Source: Nevskia sp.
Lineage (GTDB): Bacteria; Pseudomonadota; Gammaproteobacteria; Nevskiales; Nevskiaceae
DNA length: 64,000 bases
Direction of reading: 5' to 3'
NCBI GenBank assembly: GCA_021732745.1
Contig: JAKFUK010000002.1
Location: 893,882-957,881, forward strand
The translations under genes and the position numbers were made by a program. Numbering within the stretch: position 1 is the first letter of the stretch; every line of letters begins with the position of its first letter. Below are positions 53,408-62,101 of the stretch, piece after piece. The notes under the pieces were generated by a model. The model saw only the letters and a list, made by a program, of their open reading frames with translations, was not told where the DNA came from and searched no databases.

Positions 53408-55804
53408 ATGAAAATTATTTCATGCGAACGACGCTTCGCCGGCCTGTTCGCGGCAGTGCTGGCGACGTCCAGCGCGCAGGCAGCGGACAGCCCGCCGGAA
53501 ACGGCCGTCGCGCTCGAACCGGTGGTGGTGGAAGGCGCACGCGACGGCGCGCTCGATCTGCCGACCAAGCAGAAGGTCGACGGCGTCTTCGGCGATGAAC
53601 GCGCGCTGCTCGACGTGCCGCGCTCGGTCACCACGATCGACGCCGCGCTGATCGACCGCGCCGCGATCGTCGAACTGCGCGATCTGCAGCGTCTGGTGCC
53701 GAACAGCTACGGCGCCAATACTTTCGGGGCCAGCAGCCTGCCGACCCTGCGCGGCCAGTTCGGCGAGATCTACCAGGACGGGCTGCGTCGGCAGGGCGGC
53801 AACAATGGTCTGGGGCTGCCGCTGTCGTTCAATGCCGTCGAGCAGATCAATGTCGTCAAGGGACCGCCGCCGGTGGCCTTCGGGTCCAGCCAGCGGGTCG
53901 GCGGCTTTGTCGATCTGACGCCGAAGCGGCCGGACCTTGATCAGTCGCGCGCGTCCGTCAACCTGCAGGCGGGCAGCTGGGATCGCTATCGGCAGTCGCT
54001 GGACTGGTCGCAGCCGATCGAAAGCGGCCGCTCGGCGGTGCGCCTGTCGGCCGAGAACCGCACCGAGGGCAGCTATTACGACTTCGTGCACTACCAAAGC
54101 CAGAGCCTGTTCGCGGCCTATCGACTGAAGCCGGACAGCGATTCGCAGCTCGATGTCGGCTTCGAGTATTTCCATGTCGATTTCACCGACAACGCCGGCT
54201 TCAACCGGCCGACCCAGCAGTTGATCGACGACGGCCTGTATGTGACCGGGCAGGGCGAGCAGGCCGATGGCTCGACGGTGCCGGCCGCCGGTGCCGTGGT
54301 CTCCCCGACCGGGCTGACCCGCATCTCGCGCCGCCGCGTCTACACCGATCCGGACGATCGCAATAGTGCCGAAACGGTGATCGGCAACCTGCGCTACGAG
54401 CGCAGCTTAAGCGACGGCCTGCGCTGGACCACGCGCGGCCTGTACCAGCATCTGGAACGCGAGGAAGTGGCGCAGAACAGCTTCGTGGAGATCATCGACG
54501 GGGCCGATACCGTCAATCTGCGCAGCGAACTGGGCCTGGATACGGCGCTGCCGCTGGCCGGCTTCGATGTGGCGCAAACCACGACGTTTGGCGTCGAATA
54601 CCGCTACCACGACATCCTCGGCTTCAGTCAATTCACCACCGAAGCCGACAATCCGGTGGACCTGACCGGGCCGATCGCCAACCGGCGCATTCCGCTGAGC
54701 GCAGCCCAGCAGGCGCGGCTGGTGCAACTGCGGCCGGGCCTGTTCGTGTCGCCCGGCGCGCAGTACGACATCGACGGCGATGGCAGCGGCGACTTCAACA
54801 CTTCCGACAGCACCGATTCGACGACGCATCAGGGTGGCGTGTTCATCCAGCACGCGATCCGCCCCGATCCGCGCTGGGAACTGCTGCTCGGGGCGCGTGG
54901 CGACTGGTTCGATGTCACCGCCAGCGATGGCGCACCGCCGCCGGGCGTGATCGCCGCCAGCGACGGCATCAACCGCTGGCTCAAGGCCGGCAATGCCGCA
55001 CTGCTGTTCAAGCCGCAGGCCGATGTCACCCTGTTTGCCACCGCCAACTACAGCGAATCGACCTCGAACAGCTTGGGCGGAGGCTTCGTGCTCGGCGGCG
55101 GCAACCAGATCGCCCGCGAAAACTTCGCCACCGAAAGCCGGCTGTATGAAGTCGGCGTCAAATGGGCACCGGCCAACGGCCTCTGGTACGCCGACCTGAG
55201 CCTGTTCGACCAGACCCGCGGCCTGCGCAATCGCGACGGCAGCAACAGCGGCATCAAGACCCACGGCGGCGAAACGCGCTTGAGCTTCACGCCGGATCGG
55301 CACTGGTTCCTGCAACTGGCCGGCAGCTGGATCGACGTGAGCTTCGACGATTCCGTGGCCTTCCAGGACAGCAGCAATGTGCTCGATGCCTTCGACAATT
55401 CGCGTCCCGATCTGGTCGCTGGCACCGGTGTTGGCAGCCCCAGCTTCGCGGTGTTTCCGGCCAGCAGCAACCGGGTGCCGGGCATCCCGAGAGTGCAGGC
55501 TTCCGGCCTTTTGAACTACGAAACCGCGTTCGGCCTGGGCGCGTCGATCAACGCGCTGTACACCAGCGAATTCCCGCTCGACTACCAGCAGACGGTGAAG
55601 ATTCGCGAGCAGATCAATGTCAATGCTTCGGTGCACTGGGACGTGAAGGCCATCGCCACCGATTTCCGCTTCGACGTCTTCAATCTCACGAACGAAGACA
55701 ACTACTCGCCGGTATTCGAGGGCGGCTTCTTCGGTTCCACCCTGGTGTTTCCGGAGCAGCCGATCAATGTGCTGTTCTCGATCCGGCACCGGTTCAGCCT
55801 GTGA
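53408..55804 (+). CDS. TonB-dependent outer-membrane receptor
   Basis: A 798-residue receptor. The signal peptide (LFAAVLATSSAQA) is followed by a TonB-box-like segment (ALEPVVVEGA). The plug domain spans about residues 60-180: VPRSVTTIDAALIDRAAIVE, LPTLRGQFGEIYQDGLRR and VEQINVVKGPPPVAFGSSQR. The remaining ~610 residues form the beta-barrel, ending in FSIRHRFSL with the terminal aromatic-leucine signature. It resembles siderophore receptors in its plug. First gene of a nine-gene operon; its stop overlaps the next start by four bases (GTGA). Confidence 0.93.
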   Translation: MKIISCERRFAGLFAAVLATSSAQAADSPPETAVALEPVVVEGARDGALDLPTKQKVDGVFGDERALLDVPRSVTTIDAALIDRAAIVELRDLQRLVPNSYGANTFGASSLPTLRGQFGEIYQDGLRRQGGNNGLGLPLSFNAVEQINVVKGPPPVAFGSSQRVGGFVDLTPKRPDLDQSRASVNLQAGSWDRYRQSLDWSQPIESGRSAVRLSAENRTEGSYYDFVHYQSQSLFAAYRLKPDSDSQLDVGFEYFHVDFTDNAGFNRPTQQLIDDGLYVTGQGEQADGSTVPAAGAVVSPTGLTRISRRRVYTDPDDRNSAETVIGNLRYERSLSDGLRWTTRGLYQHLEREEVAQNSFVEIIDGADTVNLRSELGLDTALPLAGFDVAQTTTFGVEYRYHDILGFSQFTTEADNPVDLTGPIANRRIPLSAAQQARLVQLRPGLFVSPGAQYDIDGDGSGDFNTSDSTDSTTHQGGVFIQHAIRPDPRWELLLGARGDWFDVTASDGAPPPGVIAASDGINRWLKAGNAALLFKPQADVTLFATANYSESTSNSLGGGFVLGGGNQIARENFATESRLYEVGVKWAPANGLWYADLSLFDQTRGLRNRDGSNSGIKTHGGETRLSFTPDRHWFLQLAGSWIDVSFDDSVAFQDSSNVLDAFDNSRPDLVAGTGVGSPSFAVFPASSNRVPGIPRVQASGLLNYETAFGLGASINALYTSEFPLDYQQTVKIREQINVNASVHWDVKAIATDFRFDVFNLTNEDNYSPVFEGGFFGSTLVFPEQPINVLFSIRHRFSL

Positions 55805-57012
55805 AGCACTGGCTGGCAGCGGCGGCCATCGCACTGTCGAGCGCTTGCACGCGGACGCCGCCACCGCTCACCGACAGCGCGCTGGCGGCCATGGACTGGC
55901 CGCAGATCGAAGCGGCGGCGCGCGGCCGCACCGTCACTTTCGTGATGTGGACTGGCGATCCGGCGATCAACGCGTACATCGCGAATTTCCTGGCCCCGAG
56001 GCTTGCGCGCCAGCACGACATCCGCCTGCGCGTGGTGCCGGGACAGGCCGATATCGCCAATCAGGTGATCGCCGAGCGCGATGCCGGGCGGAGCGCCAGC
56101 AGTCTCGACCTCTTGTGGATCAACGGCGAAACCTTCTTCAAGCTGCGGCAGTTGCAGGCGCTGCACGGGCCGTTCACCGAGCGCCTGCCGAACAATCGCT
56201 ACGTGCGCTGGTCCGACCCGACCATCGCCCGCGATTTCCAGCAGCCGGTCGAAGGCTACGAGATGCCCTGGGGCAATGTGCAACTGCTGCTGATCGCCGA
56301 TCGCGAACGGGTGTCGCCGCTGCCGGACACGCCGGCGGCGCTGGCCGACTGGATTCACGCCCATCCCGGCCGCTTCAGCTTCGATTCCGGCTTCACCGGC
56401 CTGAGCTTCCTCAAATCGCTGATGCACGCCTTCGCTGAATCGCCTGAAGCGCTGGCCGGTCCGTTCGACGAAGCGGCCTATCTGCGGCTGCGCGATCGGG
56501 TGTTCGACTGGCTGCGCGCGGTTCGCGCCGACCTGTGGCGGCAGGGCCGCAATTTCCCGCGCGATGTCGCCCAACTGCACCAGTTGTTTGCGGCCGGCGA
56601 GATCGACTTCACCATGAGCTTCAACGACGGCGAAGTCGACAACAAGATCGCGCTCGGCCAGTTTCCTGCCAGCGCCGAAGGCTATGCGCTGAGCACCGGC
56701 ATGCTGCGCAACTCGCATTACCTCGGCATTCCGGCCAAGTCCCGCGAGCGCGCGGCGGCGATGGTGGTGATCAACGAGCTGCTGTCCCCGGAGGCGCAAT
56801 TCGAGAAGCTCAAGCCGGCGGTCTGGGGCGATGGCACGGTGCTCGATGTCGAACGCCTGCCGGCCCCGTGGCCGGCGCGTTTTGCCGAAGCGGCAGCGCG
56901 CAGCCGGGTGCCGAGCCGGGCTGCACTCGCCGCCATCGCCCGGCCGGAGCCGGCACCGGAGTTGATGATCCGGCTGGAGCAGGATTTCCGGCATGCCTTC
57001 GTCGAAAACTGA
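55801..57012 (+). CDS. ynjB: YnjB-type ABC transporter substrate-binding lipoprotein
   Basis: A 403-residue binding protein with a lipobox (IALSSAC) after a GTG start. Motifs of the YnjB-like family: VTFVMWTGDPAINAYIANFL, SLDLLWINGETFFKLRQLQA and LHGPFTERLPNNRY. This branch is related to iron, thiamine and polyamine binding proteins; the ligand of E. coli YnjB itself is not established. It sits between the outer-membrane receptor and the permeases, so it takes over the ligand in the periplasm. Its 3' end overlaps the permease gene by 20 bases. Confidence 0.88.
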   Translation: MKHWLAAAAIALSSACTRTPPPLTDSALAAMDWPQIEAAARGRTVTFVMWTGDPAINAYIANFLAPRLARQHDIRLRVVPGQADIANQVIAERDAGRSASSLDLLWINGETFFKLRQLQALHGPFTERLPNNRYVRWSDPTIARDFQQPVEGYEMPWGNVQLLLIADRERVSPLPDTPAALADWIHAHPGRFSFDSGFTGLSFLKSLMHAFAESPEALAGPFDEAAYLRLRDRVFDWLRAVRADLWRQGRNFPRDVAQLHQLFAAGEIDFTMSFNDGEVDNKIALGQFPASAEGYALSTGMLRNSHYLGIPAKSRERAAAMVVINELLSPEAQFEKLKPAVWGDGTVLDVERLPAPWPARFAEAAARSRVPSRAALAAIARPEPAPELMIRLEQDFRHAFVEN

Positions 57013-57838
57013 GCGCCTGCTGCTGAGCCTGTTCGCGCTCGCCACCGGCGGCGTGGTGCTGCTGGCGCTGGCGGTGGCCGCGGCCGGCAGCGTCGGCCTC
57101 ATCGGCGGCGTGGACACCGCATTCACCTGCGCGCACTGGCGGGCGATCCTGTCAGCCCCGACGCTGTGGCTGTCGCTGGCCTATTCGGCGGCGATTGCCG
57201 TGCTCAGCCTGCTGCCGAGCGTTGCGCTGGCGCTGCTGATCGTGCTGGCAGCGGGCGCGCGCCTGCGCCGCGCGCCGCTGGATGCGCTGCTGGTGCTGCC
57301 GCTGGCGTTTCCGGGCGTGGTCGCGGCCCTGGTGGCGGTGCAAGTGCTGGGCGGTGCTGGCTGGCTGTCGCGCTTCGCCCATGCGGCCGGGCTGGTGGCC
57401 GGCCCGGAGCAGTTTCCGGCGCTGGTTCACGACCGCCTCGGCATCGGTGTGGTCATCACCCATAGCTTGATGGTGACGCCGTTCTTCGTGCTGCTGATCG
57501 CCCGGCTGTCGATCCTGGAGCGGCTGGACGATCTCGCGGCCCTCGGCCGCTCGCTGGGCGCGACCTCGGCACAGGCGCTGTGGTCGATCCGGGTGCCGGT
57601 GCTGCTGCGCGGGCTCTCGCCGGTGGCAGCGGTGTACGGCGCAGCGCTGCTGGCCTCGTTCGAGGTGCCGCTGCTGATCGGCGCGCAGCATCCGGCAATG
57701 ATCGCCGTGGAGATCGACCGCCACCTGCGCCCGCTGGATCTGGCCACCCGCGGTCAGGGCTATGCGATGGCCTGCGTCTATCTGCTGCTGCTGAGCACCG
57801 CCTGGTGGTGGCTGTCGCGCAGGACGGCGAAGTTTTGA
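56993..57838 (+). CDS. ABC permease, first (YnjC N-half-like)
   Basis: A 281-residue inner-membrane permease with about six transmembrane helices. The EAA-type cytoplasmic loop is LAALGRSLGATSAQALWSIR in the second half. It and the next gene correspond to the two halves of E. coli YnjC, which is a fused permease. It overlaps the binding-protein gene by 20 bases and its stop overlaps the next ATG (TGATG). Confidence 0.9.
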   Translation: MPSSKTERLLLSLFALATGGVVLLALAVAAAGSVGLIGGVDTAFTCAHWRAILSAPTLWLSLAYSAAIAVLSLLPSVALALLIVLAAGARLRRAPLDALLVLPLAFPGVVAALVAVQVLGGAGWLSRFAHAAGLVAGPEQFPALVHDRLGIGVVITHSLMVTPFFVLLIARLSILERLDDLAALGRSLGATSAQALWSIRVPVLLRGLSPVAAVYGAALLASFEVPLLIGAQHPAMIAVEIDRHLRPLDLATRGQGYAMACVYLLLLSTAWWWLSRRTAKF

Positions 57839-58623
57839 TGGCCGCCGCATGGGTCAGGATGATGGTCTGGGCGCTGGCCGGCCTCATCGTGCTGCCGTAC
57901 GCGGTGCTGGCATTCAGCGCCTTTGCCCAGCAATGGCGCTATCCGGCGCTGCTGCCGGCGCGATGGTCGACGCAGGCCTGGTCAGCGCTGACCGGCGGCG
58001 GCGCGCTGCTCGATGCCGCCATGCGCTCGCTGCTGATCGCGCTGGTGGTGTCGATCCTGTCGGTGGCCTCCGCCCTGCTCACCTCGAAAGCGCTGGCGAC
58101 AGCGCGCCAGCGCCAGCGCCTGCACGCGCTGGCCCTGCTGCCGTTCTTCGTGTCGCCGGTGGTGATCGGCCTGAGCCTTCAGCAATTGTTCCTGCTCCTG
58201 GGTCTGGACAACAGCGTGCTGGCGGTGCTGCTGGCCCAGGGTTTCATCGCCTACGCTTACGCCGTGCTGCTGCTCAATGCGCTGTGGTCGCCCAGCCTGC
58301 TGGCGATGGGCGATACCGCCGCCGGGCTCGGTGCCAGGCCGTCCGACATCTGGTTCCGGGTCTGGCTGCCGGCCGGTGCGGGCCTGATCGGCATGGCGTT
58401 GTTCCAGACCTTCGCGATGTCCTGGTTCGATTACGCGCTGGCCCGCGTGCTCGGCGGCGGACGGGTGATGACCCTGCCCACCCGCGTGTTCGAAGCGCTG
58501 AGCGCGGGCGATGTGCGCATTGCCAGCGTCGGCAGCCTGCTGCTGGTGCTGCCGCCTGCAGCGGCTTTTTTGATCGGCAGACGCCTCGTTGCGGCCTTGC
58601 CGATCGCCGGAGTACCGCGATGA
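57838..58623 (+). CDS. ABC permease, second (YnjC C-half-like)
   Basis: A 261-residue permease with about six transmembrane helices. The EAA-like loop is GDTAAGLGARPSDIWFRVWL. Start ATG 57838 chosen from the TGATG coupling; the frame is open upstream but reads across the first permease. It overlaps the ATPase gene start by four bases (ATGA). Confidence 0.9.
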   Translation: MAAAWVRMMVWALAGLIVLPYAVLAFSAFAQQWRYPALLPARWSTQAWSALTGGGALLDAAMRSLLIALVVSILSVASALLTSKALATARQRQRLHALALLPFFVSPVVIGLSLQQLFLLLGLDNSVLAVLLAQGFIAYAYAVLLLNALWSPSLLAMGDTAAGLGARPSDIWFRVWLPAGAGLIGMALFQTFAMSWFDYALARVLGGGRVMTLPTRVFEALSAGDVRIASVGSLLLVLPPAAAFLIGRRLVAALPIAGVPR

Positions 58624-59366
58624 CGGCGGGGCTTGCGGTCACCGGGCTGAGCAAGCGCTATGACGGCCGGCCGGTGCTGGACGCCGTGTCGCTGGCGGTG
58701 CCGCCGGGCGGGCTGATGGCCGTGCTCGGGCCGTCCGGCTGCGGCAAGTCCACGCTGCTGCGCGGCATCGCCGGCTTGATCGCGGTCGACGGCGGCACGG
58801 TGCTGGTCGCCGGTCGCCGGGTCGATGACCTGCCGCTGCGGCAGCGCGGCATCGTCTACCTCGGTCAGGAGCCGCTGCTGTTTCCGCATCTGGATGTCAG
58901 CGGCAATCTGGCCTTCGGCCTCAAGCTGTCGCGACGGCCGCCGGCCGTCATCGCCGCCCGGGTCCGGGAATTGATCGGCGAACTGGGCTTGCAGGGGCTG
59001 GAGCAGCGCAATCCGGGCGATCTGTCCGGCGGCGAACGCCAGCGCGTGGCCTTCGGCCGGGCGCTGGCCATTGAACCGGCGGTGCTGCTGCTGGATGAGC
59101 CATTCAGCAGCCTTGACGCGATCACCCGCAGCAGCATGCAGCAGCTATTTCGCCGCGTGGCCCGGCACCATGCCATCACCACCGTGCTGGTGACGCACGA
59201 TCTGAAGGAGGCGCTGGTCATGGGCGATTGCTTTGGCCTGATGCACGATGGACAGCTCACCGCCCATGCCGACCGCGCCGCATTCGCCGCAGCACCCGGC
59301 AGCGGCGTCGCCCGCGAACGGGCGTTCTGGGAAGCGCTGGATACCGGAGGCAGCCGCGATGCTTGA
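58620..59366 (+). CDS. ynjD: ABC transporter ATP-binding protein (YnjD-like)
   Basis: A 248-residue ATPase. Walker A is GPSGCGKST, the Q-loop VYLGQEPLL, the signature LSGGERQRV, Walker B VLLLDEPFSSLD and the H-loop VTHDLKEA. It powers the binding-protein-dependent importer. It overlaps the next gene start by eight bases. Confidence 0.95.
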   Translation: MTAGLAVTGLSKRYDGRPVLDAVSLAVPPGGLMAVLGPSGCGKSTLLRGIAGLIAVDGGTVLVAGRRVDDLPLRQRGIVYLGQEPLLFPHLDVSGNLAFGLKLSRRPPAVIAARVRELIGELGLQGLEQRNPGDLSGGERQRVAFGRALAIEPAVLLLDEPFSSLDAITRSSMQQLFRRVARHHAITTVLVTHDLKEALVMGDCFGLMHDGQLTAHADRAAFAAAPGSGVARERAFWEALDTGGSRDA

Positions 59367-59985
59367 CGTCATCCTGATCGACAACGGCATGCACGGTCTG
59401 CGCGATTTCTTTGTCGACGGCGCGGGCCAGCGCTATCGCCAAGCCCGCATCGGCCGCCACTGGCAGCCCGATTTCTCGGGTGCTGACCTCGTGATCGCGC
59501 CGAACGGCACCGATCACGTTGCTCTGCACGAAGCCCGCGCCGCCGTGGCCGACTATCTGGACGAGGGCGGCGTGCTGGCCTGCTTCTGCGGCTTTTTCAC
59601 GCCCTGGATACCCGGCAACCGCTGGATACACGATGTCGGCCGGCCGCTCGATGCGCTCACCTTTGACTGCGTCGAAGACCGCCTCGGCCTGCTCGACGGT
59701 GTCGATCTCGAACGCTTCGCGGCAGGCCGCCACGGCATCCGCGGCGGCTGGGCCTGCGGGCGCATCGAAACCGCGCATGCGCAATCGGTGGTCTTGCGCG
59801 ACAGTCACGGGCGCGTGGTCATGGTGGCCGACACGCAGTCGACCGCCGGGCTGATCGTGGCCACCGCCAGCGGCCCGCTCGGCGATGGCGCGCCGGATCA
59901 GCCCATCGGCGACGGCGACGACCTCAGCCGCATCTATCGAAATCTGCTGAACGTGGTTCGGCAACGGAAGGAGCGCCAGTCATGA
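59359..59985 (+). CDS. Unrecognised protein, possible amidotransferase-like fold (A)
   Basis: A 208-residue soluble protein with no clear family. Opening strands MLDVILIDNGMHGLRDFF and DLVIAPNGTDHVALHEARA alternate with helices as in a class I glutamine-amidotransferase-like (ThuA/DJ-1-type) fold. GGVLACFCGFFTPWIPGN is the best candidate for the nucleophile-elbow region, with a cysteine. It is embedded in the importer operon and overlaps both neighbours (eight bases before, ATGA after). It should act on the imported compound; no reaction can be assigned. Confidence 0.65.
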   Translation: MLDVILIDNGMHGLRDFFVDGAGQRYRQARIGRHWQPDFSGADLVIAPNGTDHVALHEARAAVADYLDEGGVLACFCGFFTPWIPGNRWIHDVGRPLDALTFDCVEDRLGLLDGVDLERFAAGRHGIRGGWACGRIETAHAQSVVLRDSHGRVVMVADTQSTAGLIVATASGPLGDGAPDQPIGDGDDLSRIYRNLLNVVRQRKERQS

Positions 59986-60662
59986 ACCCGAAACCGATCG
60001 CGATGATCTTCAACGGCGTCTGGTCGCAGTACGCGGTGGCAACCGCGCCGAAATACCGGGACTGGATCGACCTCGTCTACGTCCACGACCTGGCGAGCCT
60101 GGTCTGGTCCGACTATCGCGGCGTCATCGTGCCGTTCCAGAGCGATCACGCCACGCTCGGTGCGCATCGCGATGCCATCTACGGCTTTCTGGCTGGCGGC
60201 GGCCGGATGGCCGTGTTCGGCGACGCCCGTCAGTGGATCGACGCCGAATGGGCCGACCGGCCGGTCGATAACCATTGGTGGCTCACCCAGCCCGATCGCC
60301 CGCCGGTCCAGACGCTGGATTTCGGGCATCCGCTGTTCGCGGGGCTGACCGCGCGTCAGGCCGGCTGGCACCACCACGGCGTCTACCTGCGCATGCCGCC
60401 CGCCGCGCGGGTGCTGCAACGCAGCCGCGACGGCGAAGTGGTGAGCTGGACTACCACCGAGTACGGCGGCGAATTGCTGGCCGGCACCCAGGACCCGATC
60501 GTCGAACACGGCGTGCAGCAGATTCGCCATCTCGACCATTTCGTCGATCAGCTTGTCACCTGGCTCGGCGGCAGCCGACCGTCCGCCGCCCGCATGAGCA
60601 TCGACGAAGCCGACTATGGCGTCCCCTTTTTGCGGCCGCAGCCGGCAGCGCAGGACGCCTGA
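59982..60662 (+). CDS. Unrecognised protein, possible amidotransferase-like fold (B)
   Basis: A 226-residue soluble protein. MNPKPIAMIFNGVWSQYAVA and FLAGGGRMAVFGDARQWIDA suggest the same open alpha/beta fold as its neighbour, but the elbow cysteine is absent. It also has a His-rich stretch (GWHHHGVYLR). It may form a pair with protein A, one catalytic and one structural; this is inference. Coupled to gene A by ATGA, and six bases before the radical SAM gene. Confidence 0.65.
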   Translation: MNPKPIAMIFNGVWSQYAVATAPKYRDWIDLVYVHDLASLVWSDYRGVIVPFQSDHATLGAHRDAIYGFLAGGGRMAVFGDARQWIDAEWADRPVDNHWWLTQPDRPPVQTLDFGHPLFAGLTARQAGWHHHGVYLRMPPAARVLQRSRDGEVVSWTTTEYGGELLAGTQDPIVEHGVQQIRHLDHFVDQLVTWLGGSRPSAARMSIDEADYGVPFLRPQPAAQDA

Positions 60663-60668
60663 TCGGTC

Positions 60669-61763
60669 ATGGAAAGCATTTACTGGGTGCTCACCTGGGC
60701 CTGTCATCGCAAATGCGGCCATTGCTACGACGAGCGCTTCCGGCCCTATGTGCGCGCCGGGCTGAGCGCCGTGCTCGCCGAAGGCCAGCAGGCCTACCGC
60801 CAGATCGTTGAAAACTTGCCCAATGATTTCAGCTACTTGCAGCCACTCGCCGATGGCGGTTCCGAACGTCGGCGCGGCCGGCTGATCCTGGCGGGCGGCG
60901 AGCTGTTGATCGACAGCGTGCGCGAGCCGCTGTTCTACCCGGTGCTCGACGCGCTGCGCGACAAGTACGGCAGCGGCGGCCCGAGGCTGTCCTTGCAGAC
61001 CACCGGCGACATCCTGACCGACCGCCATCTCGAAGAATTGCTCGAACGCGGCATCTGGATGATCGGCATCGCCTCGATCGACGACCACCACGTCGGCATG
61101 AAAGGCGAGCGCAAGTTCGCCTTCATGGCCCGCATCCGCGCCATGATGGCGCGCCACGGCATCGAGGAAGCGAGCCTGGGCGGCGCCCGGGATCATAGAG
61201 TCGAACTTCCTCCGCAAGCGGGTGCTGCCGCCCGCGACTACCTGCAGGAAGACGGCCCGTTCTTCGTCTTTTTCGGGGCGCAGCCGGAGCTGTGGGTCGG
61301 CGAGCTGTGGCCGCGTGGCAGGGCCTGGAAGAACGGGCTGTCGAACGCCGACTACAGCACCAACTTCTGCGCCCGCTGGTCCGGCGGCCTGAATTTTCTC
61401 GACCACGGCCGGCCCGGCTCGGAAGTGTCGATCGAGCCGGACGGCTCGGTCTATCCCTGCTGCATCAAGACTCGCGCGCCGCTCGGCAGCCTGGTCGAAG
61501 AACCGCTGATCGACATGCTCGACAGCCTGCGCGACGAACCCGCCCTGCAAGCCCTGAACGCGGGCGATCCGGAAGGCATGGGCCTGCATCACGGCTGGTC
61601 GCGCGAGCAGTTCCGGGCCTCAGCAACGGTGACCGACCCGACCGGACGGGCCTACGCCAATCCCTGCATCGGCTGCGACGCCTATTTCGACCAGCACCTC
61701 AGCGCGCAACTGATCGCCCTGCGCGAACAGCGTCGCGCGCAGCGCCTGAGCAGGGCCTCATGA
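60669..61763 (+). CDS. Radical SAM/SPASM-like enzyme
   Basis: A 364-residue radical SAM protein. The [4Fe-4S] motif is CHRKCGHC in VLTWACHRKCGHCYDERF at the very N-terminus; LILAGGELL carries the GGE-type SAM contact and LSLQTTGDIL a barrel strand. The C-terminal part has a SPASM-like cysteine set: FCARWSGG, SVYPCCIKTRAPLGSL and NPCIGCDAYFD, suggesting auxiliary clusters. SPASM enzymes often modify peptides or cofactors. Its place after a TonB/ABC importer suggests that it remodels the imported ligand or makes a partner of it. It is coupled to the ArsR gene by ATGA. Confidence 0.9.
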   Translation: MESIYWVLTWACHRKCGHCYDERFRPYVRAGLSAVLAEGQQAYRQIVENLPNDFSYLQPLADGGSERRRGRLILAGGELLIDSVREPLFYPVLDALRDKYGSGGPRLSLQTTGDILTDRHLEELLERGIWMIGIASIDDHHVGMKGERKFAFMARIRAMMARHGIEEASLGGARDHRVELPPQAGAAARDYLQEDGPFFVFFGAQPELWVGELWPRGRAWKNGLSNADYSTNFCARWSGGLNFLDHGRPGSEVSIEPDGSVYPCCIKTRAPLGSLVEEPLIDMLDSLRDEPALQALNAGDPEGMGLHHGWSREQFRASATVTDPTGRAYANPCIGCDAYFDQHLSAQLIALREQRRAQRLSRAS

Positions 61764-62101
61764 CCGTCACCCGACCCCGCCGGTCGCCGTCCGCCCGCTA
61801 CGCCGGCATCAGCCTCAGCACCCGCGATTGCGCCGCACTGTTGCGGTTGGTCGCCGAACCGACGCGGCTGGCGGTGCTGCGCCTGGTGGCGGCCGTGCCG
61901 CTGTCGGTCAACGAGATCGCCGAACGGCTCGATGTCGAACAGACCCTGCTGTCCCATCATCTGGCGCTGCTGCGGCGCAGCGGCCTGGTCAGCGTGCATC
62001 GCGACGGCAAGCACCAGCTCTACAAGCTCGCCGAGCGCGTGCAACTGAACGACACGGCGGATGGCATCGACTTTGGTTGTTGCCGATTGCAGTTCTTTTA
62101 G
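61760..62101 (+). CDS. ArsR-family transcriptional regulator
   Basis: A 113-residue winged-helix regulator: LRLVAEPTRLAVLRLVAAVP, SVNEIAERLDVEQTLLSHHL and LLRRSGLVSVHRDGKHQLYK are the ArsR/SmtB helices. A cysteine pair sits at the C-terminus (FGCCRLQFF) and another cysteine near residue 24, which could bind a metal or metalloid, though the classical ELCVCDL motif is absent. It is the last gene of the operon and likely autoregulates it. Its stop is convergent with, and overlaps, the hydrolase stop. Confidence 0.88.
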   Translation: MTVTRPRRSPSARYAGISLSTRDCAALLRLVAEPTRLAVLRLVAAVPLSVNEIAERLDVEQTLLSHHLALLRRSGLVSVHRDGKHQLYKLAERVQLNDTADGIDFGCCRLQFF

